This document shows positions 8,238 through 18,233 of a DNA stretch of 39,320 bases, in pieces. The notes under the pieces were generated by a model. The model worked only from the letters and a program-made list of their open reading frames with translations. It was not told where the DNA came from and made no database searches. The DNA is from an uncultured Clostridia bacterium (lineage in GTDB: Bacteria; Bacillota_A; Clostridia; TANB77; CAG-508), in NCBI GenBank assembly GCA_947625985.1, contig CANQQF010000013.1, positions 1-39,320 on the forward strand. The letters are read 5' to 3'. How positions within the stretch are numbered: position 1 is the stretch's first letter; every line of letters begins with the position of its first letter. A program made the position numbers and the translations under genes.

Positions 8238-8753
8238 TTATACTTTAATTTCTACTCTTTTAACTACTTCTAACATTTCTTCAGCAATACCTTTTGCACT
8301 TTCATATTTATTGCAATTATCGATAATTTCATTCTCTAAATTTGATATTGGTATATATCTTAGTTCAAAATTATTTTTCTTTTCCTCTTCTGTATAATTT
8401 GTCTTATCATAATTTACCTTTTTATCACACTTTAATATGTAGTAATAAATTTCTAATTTTTTATTTTGATTTACTTTTGGTTCATCTTTCCAATAGCATT
8501 CATATTTTGCAACTGGTTTCAAACTTTTATCAATACTTAATTCAATTCCTGTTTCTTCTAAAATCTCTCTTTCCGCTGTTTCTACTAATGTTTCTTTTTC
8601 TTCTACATGACCACCAATAAATTGATATTTATTTTTAGCATATCCTAATAACACTTCATCTTTTTTATTTATTAAAATAGCTTTTACTCTCGTTTCAATT
8701 TCATTTATATCTTCATCTTTAATGTTATATTCATTTATTACTATTCTTTCCAT
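8238..8753 (-). CDS. Nudix hydrolase
   Basis: This Nudix enzyme carries the box GHVEEKETLVETAEREILEE followed by TGI, matching Gx5Ex7REUxEExGU. The preceding GTG at 8771 is not a good start: AAAGGAG is placed eight bases before ATG 8753 (MERIVINEYN, 171 residues), so I use that. Nudix proteins hydrolyse nucleoside diphosphates linked to another moiety; the substrate is not predictable here. The C-terminal half has a second beta sheet region (YYYILKCDKKVNYD) but no other domain. It is the second of two adjacent Nudix genes, 21 bases after the first. Confidence 0.87.
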   Translation of the reverse strand: MERIVINEYNIKDEDINEIETRVKAILINKKDEVLLGYAKNKYQFIGGHVEEKETLVETAEREILEETGIELSIDKSLKPVAKYECYWKDEPKVNQNKKLEIYYYILKCDKKVNYDKTNYTEEEKKNNFELRYIPISNLENEIIDNCNKYESAKGIAEEMLEVVKRVEIKV

Positions 8754-8774
8754 AAACATCTCTCCTTTCACCTT

Positions 8775-9185
8775 CTAAAAAATCTTGTCTTTATAAATTT
8801 CAACTTGCTTTAACATGTGACCTATATTTCCTTCTCCAGCAAATTTATCAATGTTAAAGAAATCTTCTCTTCTATCAAACCAATAAAGTTTATTAATTTC
8901 TTCAATGAGTTCCACATCTTTTTTTAGTTTTCCTGCATAAACTTCTAATTCTGTGTTAGACATTTTGTATTGTAAATTCATAATGTTAGTCAATGTAATA
9001 TCATTATTTGTAATGCCTGTTTCTTCTTGAAGTTCTCGATAAGCTGCATCTAATTCTTTCTCATTTTGTTCAACTTTTCCACCAACAAAATTAAATTTAC
9101 CTTTATATGGTTCTTTTGCTCTTTTGCACATAAGTATTTTATCTTCATCTTTGTTATATACCAATATTACATTTAGCTTCTTCAT
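8775..9185 (-). CDS. MutT-like Nudix hydrolase
   Basis: This 136-residue protein has the length of a single-domain MutT-like Nudix enzyme. The Nudix box GGKVEQNEKELDAAYRELQE followed by ETGI spans about residues 35-58. Such enzymes hydrolyse damaged or surplus nucleoside triphosphates (8-oxo-dGTP in MutT), but substrate is unknown. The ribosome site AAGGAGG lies upstream of ATG 9185, and an extended -10 (TGGTAAAAT) precedes it, so this is likely the first gene of the operon that continues through the ABC-F gene to the phosphoesterase. It is only distantly similar to the Nudix protein downstream, so the pair is not a recent duplication. Confidence 0.88.
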   Translation of the reverse strand: MKKLNVILVYNKDEDKILMCKRAKEPYKGKFNFVGGKVEQNEKELDAAYRELQEETGITNNDITLTNIMNLQYKMSNTELEVYAGKLKKDVELIEEINKLYWFDRREDFFNIDKFAGEGNIGHMLKQVEIYKDKIF

Positions 9186-9264
9186 GCCTTTACACCTCCT
9201 TCACCATCTTATTATTTTACCATATTTTACGAAAAAAAGAAATATTTTTCTTGCAAAATAACAA

Positions 9265-9297
9265 AAAAGTACTAATTAATAGCAATTAGCACTTTTA
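9265..9297 (-). terminator. Terminator of the helicase/hlyIII/cyclophilin operon
   Basis: AAAAAGTACTAATT (9265-9278) pairs with AATTAGCACTTTT (9285-9297) with one mismatch and a six-base loop; minus-strand reading ends in TTTTTTG. It is about 65 bases after the cyclophilin stop codon. Confidence 0.7.
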
Positions 9298-9360
9298 TAT
9301 TTATTCAAATTGATATTTAATTAATACTCTTCTAATAAATTATTTTAAATTCCATAGATC

Positions 9361-10077
9361 TTAATCTAATATTTTTATATTCTCTATTACTGGTTGTTTA
9401 TCTTTTTGTACTGATCCTGTCCCTTGTTCTGATTCTACATTTTCACATATATTATCTACAATCTCTATACCACTTGTTACATGTCCGAATGCTGCATAAT
9501 CTCCATCTAAATACTCTCCATCTTGATGCATAATAAAGAATTGTGAACTCGCACTGTCTTTATCCATAGAACGGGCCATTGAAATTACACCTCTTTTATG
9601 AGAAATATTATTTTTTATTCCATTACTTGAAAACTCTCCTTTTATTTTCTCATCGCTTCCTCCTGTACCATCTCCCTTTGGGTCTCCTCCTTGCATCATA
9701 AATCCATTTATAATTCTATGAAATGTAAGTCCATCATAAAATCCTGACTTTGCTAATTTTACAAAGTTTGTTACTGTTATTGGTGCTGTATCAGCATCTA
9801 ATTCTACAGTTATTGTTCCATAATCTTTTATTACTATTTCTGCATTATGTTTTCCTGTTAATAATTCCATATTATTCTCTTCTCCTTCTTTTTTCTCATC
9901 ACTATTATTTTCTTCAACATTTGCAGTATTTTCTTTAACATCAGTTGTTTCCTGTGTAATAGCGGTCTCTGACTTTTGATTTTCTTTTTGTTTATGATAA
10001 TTTCTATATACACAGTAACTAATTGCCCCTATAAGAATTACTGTTAATATAACTAAAATTATATTCTTTTTATTCAT
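9361..10077 (-). CDS. Membrane-anchored cyclophilin-type peptidyl-prolyl isomerase
   Basis: A cyclophilin with an N-terminal membrane anchor (hydrophobic residues about 5-23) and a charged, Glu/Thr-rich linker (about 30-70) leading to the isomerase domain. The active site is intact: FHRIINGFMMQGGDP contains the catalytic Arg and the Phe/Met/Gln set, and SASSQFFIM and YAAFGHV follow in order. It should catalyse proline isomerisation of exported proteins on the outer face of the membrane. I start at ATG 10077 (MNKKNIIL, 238 residues), eight bases after AAAGGA; ATG 10086, three codons earlier, is the alternative. It is the last gene of the operon and follows the HlyIII gene closely. Confidence 0.92.
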   Translation of the reverse strand: MNKKNIILVILTVILIGAISYCVYRNYHKQKENQKSETAITQETTDVKENTANVEENNSDEKKEGEENNMELLTGKHNAEIVIKDYGTITVELDADTAPITVTNFVKLAKSGFYDGLTFHRIINGFMMQGGDPKGDGTGGSDEKIKGEFSSNGIKNNISHKRGVISMARSMDKDSASSQFFIMHQDGEYLDGDYAAFGHVTSGIEIVDNICENVESEQGTGSVQKDKQPVIENIKILD

Positions 10078-10095
10078 ATATATCATCCTTTCCTT

Positions 10096-10770
10096 TTAAA
10101 CAACATATAATAAAATGCATAAAAATTGTAATAGTGTACCTACAACACAAGCCATATGAAAAATTGAATGCATCCATTTTTTCTTTTTTCCAACTCCATA
10201 TAATATCGCTCCAATAGTATATGCTATTCCACCTAATAGTAATAAGGTGAATCCAGCTGTTCCTAGTAAACTTGGCAATTTATATGCTCTGAAAATGATA
10301 CACCATCCCATTAATAAGTAACACATCATTGAAAATCTTTTATATTTTTTAAGATCTATTGAATTTAAAACAATTCCTAGTATTGCAACTGCCCACACAA
10401 TTCCAAATATTGTCCATCCTATTACTGCGTTATCTTTTCTTAAGGTACACAAACAAAATGGCGTATAAGAACCTGCAATTAATAAAAAAATTGAACAGTG
10501 ATCTATAACTTGTAGTACTCTTTTACATTTTCGCTTTGGATTAAGTCCATGATAAATACTGGAAATTGTGTATAAAACTATCATCGTTACTCCATAAATA
10601 ACACTTGATACAATAGCATATGCATCTTCATGTATACCTGCAAAAATAATACACAATATCATTGCAATAACTCCCAAAGAAGCTCCTACAATGTGTGAAG
10701 TCATATTAAAAATTTCTTCACCCTTGCTATATTTTGGTAATATTCTGTCTTTAAGTTTCGTTCTTGTCAT
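10096..10770 (-). CDS. Hemolysin III / PAQR family membrane protein
   Basis: This 224-residue integral membrane protein has seven predicted membrane helices and the conserved PAQR/HlyIII residues: EEIFNMTSHIVGA (helix 1, Glu and Ser-His), SSIYHG (Ser and His), IDHCSIFLLIAGSYTPF (Asp-His) and the C-terminal MHSIFHMACV (His-x3-His). These form the metal site shared with eukaryotic adiponectin receptors. Bacterial members are thought to be hydrolases or regulators of membrane lipids; the hemolysin name is historical. It begins three bases after the helicase-like gene and ends about 18 bases before the cyclophilin start, so the three genes form one operon. Confidence 0.9.
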   Translation of the reverse strand: MTRTKLKDRILPKYSKGEEIFNMTSHIVGASLGVIAMILCIIFAGIHEDAYAIVSSVIYGVTMIVLYTISSIYHGLNPKRKCKRVLQVIDHCSIFLLIAGSYTPFCLCTLRKDNAVIGWTIFGIVWAVAILGIVLNSIDLKKYKRFSMMCYLLMGWCIIFRAYKLPSLLGTAGFTLLLLGGIAYTIGAILYGVGKKKKWMHSIFHMACVVGTLLQFLCILLYVV

Positions 10771-10773
10771 TCC

Positions 10774-12642
10774 CTATTCTCCTTTTTTATTTTTTAAACG
10801 TATATATCCTACTTCTTCCCACCTATTATATGCAAGATTTAATCTAAATAATAATTTTGGTTTTGCACCTGCTCTGTTCTTATCTATAACACATACATAA
10901 TATCTAACATTTGGATCTCTGAATTTTTCCAAATCCATACATTCATTTCCAACTTCTTCTAATGAATATTCATAGTCATCCATATCTTCTCTTTGTATTT
11001 GTTTAAATAAGCATAACGTATCTAATACCTCTTTAACAGTTTTACTTACAGCTAAATCGTTAATAGTTAGATTGACTGGTAATGTGGAAGTTTCTGTTAA
11101 TTGCATTGTTGAACCTATAAATATTCTAAACTCTTGAGCCATATTAGAAAGTATTGTAGCTGTCTTTTTTAATTCATCTGCATTTCCTATATTTTCCGTA
11201 TCACACTTCATTGTATCATAAAACATATACTCTATTTTTTCTTTATAATAATAGTTTACAATTACTTTTTTTAATTCGTCATTAGTATGGTCTGTAATGT
11301 TTATAAAATATATAGAATTTTTGATTTGACTATCTAACCACCTTGTCACAGCTATAGTTTTTCTATAGTCCTCTGAAATTTCTTCTAATCTTTGTGCAAA
11401 AGCTATTTGAGTTTCATTAGGTTCTTTTAAAACATACCCATCTTCATCAACATTTACACCATTTGGATCATCTGGTTTAAATTTGAACTCTAACAATTCT
11501 CCTTCTGTTTTTATTATATCTTGTCCATGTATTTTTTGCATTTCTGGATTATTTAAAACAGTAGTTATTAAACATAGTTTCATCTTTTCTTCTGACATCT
11601 CATTTGATATAACTAAAACCTTTTTTTTATGTACAAAAGCTATATAAGCTGCTAAGTTTATTGTAAACCTACTTTTTCCGTAGTTAGAAGGCATTGCAAA
11701 AGACATTGTTTCTCCTCTTCTTAATCCTTTAAATACACTTGATAAAATTTTAAAAGGTATCTTTAATCCACTTGTTAAAGTATTGTCTCCTTCCATTAAA
11801 AAGCTACTTACATTTTCACTTAATATAGAGCTTTTAAATTTCTGCGTTACTGTTACTTGCTCTATTGCATCTTCTACTTCTTGAATTGACATTTGATCAT
11901 ATAAGTAATAGTTAATTATTTCTACAATTCTATCTTGAGTAGCTTTTATTGGCATTCCATTATAACTTCTTCTAAGTACAAATAATTTTCGTAATTCGAC
12001 ATATATTTTTTCAAAATCATAGTTTTTATCATAATACTCTTCTTTAAGCTCTTCTTTTTTCTCATTTAGTTCACTTGTCTCTTTTGCAAAGTTATACTGG
12101 TTTTTAGCCTTTTCCGGTGCATAAGCTTGTCCTTCTGTAAATAATATACTTTTATACATATTTAAAAGTAATGGATCTGCAAAATAGTTATCATCAAATA
12201 GAATATAATACATTGACATCGCTTTAGGATTATTTAATAACATTCCTAAATATGTTTCTTCTAGCTGTTGATTCATCAAAAGATCTGGATATATTATCCT
12301 TCCATCATCTTCTGGCTCATCTTCAAAAAGTTCTAACATACTCATCTCATCGACATCATTATTTTTGTTAACAATATTTCCATTTTCATCGATTTCGTAT
12401 CTTTCGTCTTCTCCTTCTGCTTGAGATTCTTCATTATCTTGCTCTGTCTGGTTATCTTTAGCTGTTTCGGTTTTATTGTTATCTTTGCTACCTTCTTCCC
12501 CTTTATATAACATGTTAATTTTTTCTATAGCCTTTTGGTAATCTCCTTGTTCCAATGCTTTTCTAGTTTCTTCTATTATTACAGTATTTTCTTTTGTTTT
12601 TGGTATTTGTTCTAGCATATGAAATAATTGTGTTACATCCAT
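10774..12642 (-). CDS. Divergent DnaB-like helicase / RecA-fold ATPase
   Basis: The 622-residue protein looks like a DnaB relative. Residues about 125-170 (LEETYLGMLLNNPKAM...FADPLLLNMYKSI) resemble the DnaB N-terminal domain, and about 295 onward resembles the RecA-like core (GLRRGETMSFAMPSNYGKS, VLVISNEMSEEKM, EYMFYDTMK, and IDKNRAGAKPKLLFRL near the end). The P-loop at 316-325 has one more residue than DnaB's ARPSMGKT pattern. An acidic low-complexity stretch (about 50-115) separates an N-terminal helical part. It is not in a phage context and sits in an operon with a HlyIII protein and a cyclophilin. It is probably not the main replicative helicase, given this divergence. Function is unknown. 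Confidence 0.7.
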   Translation of the reverse strand: MDVTQLFHMLEQIPKTKENTVIIEETRKALEQGDYQKAIEKINMLYKGEEGSKDNNKTETAKDNQTEQDNEESQAEGEDERYEIDENGNIVNKNNDVDEMSMLELFEDEPEDDGRIIYPDLLMNQQLEETYLGMLLNNPKAMSMYYILFDDNYFADPLLLNMYKSILFTEGQAYAPEKAKNQYNFAKETSELNEKKEELKEEYYDKNYDFEKIYVELRKLFVLRRSYNGMPIKATQDRIVEIINYYLYDQMSIQEVEDAIEQVTVTQKFKSSILSENVSSFLMEGDNTLTSGLKIPFKILSSVFKGLRRGETMSFAMPSNYGKSRFTINLAAYIAFVHKKKVLVISNEMSEEKMKLCLITTVLNNPEMQKIHGQDIIKTEGELLEFKFKPDDPNGVNVDEDGYVLKEPNETQIAFAQRLEEISEDYRKTIAVTRWLDSQIKNSIYFINITDHTNDELKKVIVNYYYKEKIEYMFYDTMKCDTENIGNADELKKTATILSNMAQEFRIFIGSTMQLTETSTLPVNLTINDLAVSKTVKEVLDTLCLFKQIQREDMDDYEYSLEEVGNECMDLEKFRDPNVRYYVCVIDKNRAGAKPKLLFRLNLAYNRWEEVGYIRLKNKKGE

Positions 12643-12666
12643 ATTTTTTCTCCTTTGTTTTTTTTC

Positions 12667-12695
12667 ATTGTATCATAAGTGCATATCTTTTTCAA
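12667..12695 (-). promoter_or_regulatory. Promoter of the DnaB-like operon
   Basis: Minus strand TTGAAA (12695-12690), 17-base spacer ending TGA, then TACAAT (12672-12667), followed by AAAGGAG and the ATG at 12642. Confidence 0.65.
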
Positions 12696-12736
12696 TTACC
12701 TATTACCTCAAAAAATAATTAGTTTAAATGAAAATT

Positions 12737-12767
12737 TTGGAGTAGCTTACTAAATTAGCTACTCCAA
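12737..12767 (-). terminator. groESL terminator
   Basis: TTGGAGTAGCT (12737-12747) and AGCTACTCCAA (12757-12767) make a perfect 11-bp stem with a nine-base loop, followed on the minus strand by AATTTTC. It lies 20 bases after the groEL stop. Confidence 0.8.
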
Positions 12768-12786
12768 TTTAATAAATTAATTATTT

Positions 12787-14442
<1,656 letters not shown>

Positions 14443-14448
14443 TCAATA

Positions 14449-14763
<315 letters not shown>

Positions 14764-14790
14764 TTAGCACTCTTTATTTGCGACTGCTAA
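14764..14790. promoter_or_regulatory. CIRCE operator (HrcA binding site)
   Basis: TTAGCACTC (14764-14772), nine bases, GACTGCTAA (14782-14790). This is the CIRCE inverted repeat TTAGCACTC-N9-GAGTGCTAA with a single mismatch (C for G). It lies between the -10 box and groES, so HrcA binding would block transcription initiation. Confidence 0.93.
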
Positions 14791-14820
14791 TTATATATAC
14801 CCTTTTTGTTTAAATGTCAA
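14790..14820 (-). promoter_or_regulatory. groESL promoter
   Basis: Minus strand TTGACA (14820-14815) and a TATATATAAT block whose TATAAT is at 14795-14790 (19-base spacer) with an overlapping TATATA at 17-base spacing. The -10 abuts the CIRCE element. Confidence 0.8.
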
Positions 14821-14884
14821 GTATGTTCACAAAAATTTCACATATCTATTATATTCTCTCATCTCAAGAATAATACTAATTCTT

Positions 14885-14940
14885 AAAAAAATAGTTGACT
14901 TTTACCATAATTTTAAAATAAGTAAAAATCAACTATTTTT
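14885..14940 (-). terminator. Terminator of the ABC transporter gene
   Basis: AAAAATAGTTGACTTTTAC (14888 onward) and GTAAAAATCAACTATTTTT (to 14940) form a long, slightly imperfect stem ending in T-runs on both sides. It ends three bases before the transporter's stop codon on the plus map and may act in both directions. Confidence 0.65.
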
Positions 14941-14943
14941 ATA

Positions 14944-17550
14944 TTATTCTGTTCTAAGTGCAATTACAGGATCTTTCTTACTTGCCATCTTTGATGGAAT
15001 TAATCCAGCAATTATCGTTAATATCATGCTTATAAGTACTAATATTACTCCAGCATTAAATGGTACCATCGCATAAACTCTTACATTTGTTATTTTATAA
15101 ATAAGTGCATTTATAGGAATAGTTAATAAAACCGTTATTCCAATTCCTATTATTCCAGAAATTAATCCTATAATAAATGTTTCTGCATTGAATACTCTTG
15201 AAATATCTTTCTTTGAGGCTCCAATTGCTCTTAATATTCCAATTTCTTTTGTTCTTTCTAATACAGATATATATGTTATAATTCCTATCATTATTGATGA
15301 AACAATTAGTGAAATTGCTACAAATGCAATTAATACATAACTTACAGTATTAACTATTTGTGTTACAGACTTCATCATTATTCCTACAACATCCGTATAG
15401 TTAATAATATTTTCTTCCTTTCCTTCATTACGTTGTTTCTCATTATATTCTTCTATTGCATTTGTTATTTTGTCTTTTGATTCGAAGTCTTTCGGATATA
15501 TATTTATTGCTTTAGGTTTTTTTAAATCTATAGCACCTAGTTTTTTTAGGTTATTATCATATGTTGCATCTTTATTATTTGTGTATGTTTCCATCATTTT
15601 AGTTATTTCTTCAGCTGTAAGTTTCATCATAGCCATTCTCTGTTCATTTGATAAAGAATTTATATCAAATTCTTCATTTTCTTTTGGAAATTCAAGTCCT
15701 GAAAATACATTTATATTAGTATCTTCTTTTTGTTTCTTTACTATATCATATTCCTCTGATTTATTTATTACATATTCTTTCAAATCTTTTGTATACCCTA
15801 CACCTTCATTCATTGCTGTTGCTACACTTTGTTCATTTTTCTTTATAATTCCTACAACTTTTATTTCTTCAGCTTCATCTATTTTTTTCTTCATATACTC
15901 TTTATCTTCACTCTTGTCAATCCAAAGTCCATTTTGTTGTTCATAATAATCTGGATTTAAGATCAATTTAAATTTTAGATTTAATAATTCTTCATATGTA
16001 TATGATTTTTGTTCAGTACTTTCTTCAATTTTTTCTTCGTTTTCAATTGCTTTCCATTTCTTTTCAAGTTCTTTTTGATCTTTTAACCCTAAAGAGTACA
16101 ATGTATAATCACTAATTCTATTATCTTCACTTACTACTAAAACTACTTCATTATATTTTTTAGGCCAACTACCTTCAACTAAATCATATTGTGAATTTAA
16201 TAATTCTTGATTATCTAACATTTCAAACCATACATCAGTATTGGACATCATCATTCCACTGCTTCCCATCATGTCAGACATAGGAGAATTGTTCCTTGCG
16301 TCTACCATATCTCCCATTCCTAGTGCATCCATGATTGTGCTTGGATTAACTTGAACAATTCCATTTTCTGTATCTGTTTTATATAAATTTATTGGTAAAT
16401 TATATGAATATTGAATTGCATTGCTGTTGTTTGAAATATCATTATTTCCTTCATCAATATATTTTTTCATTTCCTCTAAGTTGTTATTTTGTTTCTTATT
16501 TGAAAGTGTTGAAAGCATTTCGTCCATTATATCTTGAGAATATATTTTTCCTTCTTTCTGTCCTTCTGTATTTCCTTCTATTTGTCCCATCATTGTTTCC
16601 ATCATACTAGACATATCAATCGTTGCCTCTTCTAAAGTTATTGGATACGAAGATAGTGTATCTTCTTCAACTTTATTTATATAATTTTGGACTCCTGTTG
16701 AAATCGCAAGTATTAATGCAATACCTATTATTCCTATACTTCCTGCAAAAGATGTTAGAATTGTCCTTCCTTTTTTAGTCATTAAGTTATTTAAACTTAA
16801 ATGAAATGCTGTTAAAAATTTCATTGAAGTTCTTCCTGACTTTGGTTTTAAATCTTCTTTCTCCTTCTTCGAATTAAATGGATTCGAATCTCCTGTTATT
16901 TTCCCATCTAAAATATTTACAACTCTAGTTGAATATTTTTCAGCTAAATCAGGATTATGTGTAACCATTATTATCAATTTATCTTTTGATATCTTTTTTA
17001 GTAATTCCATAATTTGTACACTTGTTTTTGTATCTAATGCACCAGTAGGTTCATCAGCTAAAATTATATCTGGATTATTCACTAATGCTCTTGCTATTGC
17101 AACTCTTTGCATTTGTCCGCCTGATAATTGATTTGGTTTTTTATTTATTTGATCTTTTAATCCTACTTCTTTTAGTACTTCTTTCGCTCTCTTCTTTCTT
17201 TCTTTTTTTGATACTCCTGAAATAGTTAAAGCTAATTCTACATTTGATAATACCGTTTGATGAGGTATTAAATTATAACTTTGAAAAACAAATCCAACTG
17301 AATAATTTCTGTATGCATCCCAATCTCTATCTTTAAATTCTTTTGTAGACTTGCCATTTATAATTAGATCTCCTGTGGTATATCTATCAAGTCCTCCTAT
17401 TATATTTAGAAGTGTTGTTTTTCCTCCACCACTTTGACCTAAAATAGATACAAACTCATTTCTTCTAAACTCAATATCTATGCCTTTAAGTGCTTCTACT
17501 TTACTTTCTCCTGTAACATACTCTTTTCTAATCTTTTTTAATCTAAGCAT
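14944..17550 (-). CDS. MacB-like ABC transporter, fused ATPase and FtsX-type permease
   Basis: This 868-residue protein fuses a LolD/MacB-type ATPase with a permease. The ATPase (about 1-225) has Walker A GQSGGGKTT (38-46), signature LSGGQMQRVAIARAL (about 142-156) and Walker B ILADEPTGALD. A first membrane helix follows at about 258-280, then a large extracytoplasmic domain (about 285-705), and three C-terminal helices with the FtsX motif VLERTKEIGILRAIGASKKDI. Fused MacB-like proteins in Gram-positives often export peptides or drugs or act as mechanotransducers; the substrate is unknown. The outside domain holds Met-rich patches (MSSMMETMMGQ and MSDMMGSSGMMMS). No separate partner gene or two-component system is adjacent. 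Confidence 0.87.
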   Translation of the reverse strand: MLRLKKIRKEYVTGESKVEALKGIDIEFRRNEFVSILGQSGGGKTTLLNIIGGLDRYTTGDLIINGKSTKEFKDRDWDAYRNYSVGFVFQSYNLIPHQTVLSNVELALTISGVSKKERKKRAKEVLKEVGLKDQINKKPNQLSGGQMQRVAIARALVNNPDIILADEPTGALDTKTSVQIMELLKKISKDKLIIMVTHNPDLAEKYSTRVVNILDGKITGDSNPFNSKKEKEDLKPKSGRTSMKFLTAFHLSLNNLMTKKGRTILTSFAGSIGIIGIALILAISTGVQNYINKVEEDTLSSYPITLEEATIDMSSMMETMMGQIEGNTEGQKEGKIYSQDIMDEMLSTLSNKKQNNNLEEMKKYIDEGNNDISNNSNAIQYSYNLPINLYKTDTENGIVQVNPSTIMDALGMGDMVDARNNSPMSDMMGSSGMMMSNTDVWFEMLDNQELLNSQYDLVEGSWPKKYNEVVLVVSEDNRISDYTLYSLGLKDQKELEKKWKAIENEEKIEESTEQKSYTYEELLNLKFKLILNPDYYEQQNGLWIDKSEDKEYMKKKIDEAEEIKVVGIIKKNEQSVATAMNEGVGYTKDLKEYVINKSEEYDIVKKQKEDTNINVFSGLEFPKENEEFDINSLSNEQRMAMMKLTAEEITKMMETYTNNKDATYDNNLKKLGAIDLKKPKAINIYPKDFESKDKITNAIEEYNEKQRNEGKEENIINYTDVVGIMMKSVTQIVNTVSYVLIAFVAISLIVSSIMIGIITYISVLERTKEIGILRAIGASKKDISRVFNAETFIIGLISGIIGIGITVLLTIPINALIYKITNVRVYAMVPFNAGVILVLISMILTIIAGLIPSKMASKKDPVIALRTE

Positions 17551-17613
17551 TTACATTCTCCTTTTTAATAACTTCTTAATAAATTACTTATATACTATTT
17601 TTTTACAACTTAA

Positions 17614-17642
17614 ATTATACCATTGAAAAATTAATATTACAA
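17614..17642 (-). promoter_or_regulatory. Promoter of the MacB-like transporter
   Basis: Minus strand TTGTAA (17642-17637), 17-base spacer ending TGG, TATAAT (17619-17614). This is an extended -10 with perfect spacing about 65 bases before the start codon. Confidence 0.7.
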
Positions 17643-17661
17643 CAGCTTTTTTAACATAAAA

Positions 17662-17693
17662 AAAGTCCAACTCTTTTAATTAAGTTGGACTTT
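17662..17693 (-). terminator. Terminator after the hypothetical gene at 17738
   Basis: AAAGTCCAACT (17662-17672) and AGTTGGACTTT (17683-17693) form a perfect 11-bp stem with a ten-base loop, followed on the minus strand by TTTTTT. Confidence 0.8.
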
Positions 17694-17737
17694 AAAATCA
17701 GACAATATGTCTACTTTTTAGTCAGTTTAATAAAATA

Positions 17738-18130
17738 TTATCTAAGATTATCTCCATATTTCCATACTTGCTTTAGTAAATTTAATGCAAGTGCATGTAC
17801 TTCTTCTGAATATTCATGTTCTTCAATCATAATAGTAGATATAGCATGTTCAATATCTCTTACATTAACTCCATGTAATGCACTTATATATTGTGCGCAT
17901 TTAGCAAAATCAACTATATACTCTATTACTTTTTGTAAATACGAATCCCGTTTATTTTCATTACACCAGTGTCTAAATTCCTTTCTTTTTCGATTCGATT
18001 TGAATATAATAACACTTGATCTGTAATTATCATAAACTTCATCTTTCATCCATGAATACTTATCTTCCTCCTTAATATAATCTAAATAATTGTTGATGTC
18101 AGATACCATCTTGTTATTTCTATTTATCAT
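17738..18130 (-). CDS. Hypothetical protein
   Basis: I do not recognise this 130-residue protein. The start at ATG 18130 (MINRNNKMVSD) is chosen because AAGGAG lies seven bases upstream; the frame is open 14 codons further but without a ribosome site. It is mostly helical and hydrophilic, has no signal peptide or membrane segment, and contains a Cys/Trp-bearing basic motif (RKEFRHWCNENKRD) and a C-terminal helical half with several His residues and acidic runs (MIEEHEYSEEVHALALN). It follows ktrA by about 100 bases and may be co-transcribed with ktrBA, but no functional link is shown. Confidence 0.7.
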   Translation of the reverse strand: MINRNNKMVSDINNYLDYIKEEDKYSWMKDEVYDNYRSSVIIFKSNRKRKEFRHWCNENKRDSYLQKVIEYIVDFAKCAQYISALHGVNVRDIEHAISTIMIEEHEYSEEVHALALNLLKQVWKYGDNLR

Positions 18131-18233
18131 GACTATACTCCTTATTTTATTTAATGCACAATAGTCAAACACTGACTTTTATAACAAAATTTACATATTT
18201 ATTTTATCATAACTTTACATAATTTTCAAGTTT

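Noticed and set aside
8238..9185. Two Nudix genes as a recent tandem duplication
   Set aside because: They differ in length and in the Nudix box flanks, with no shared sequence outside the motif.
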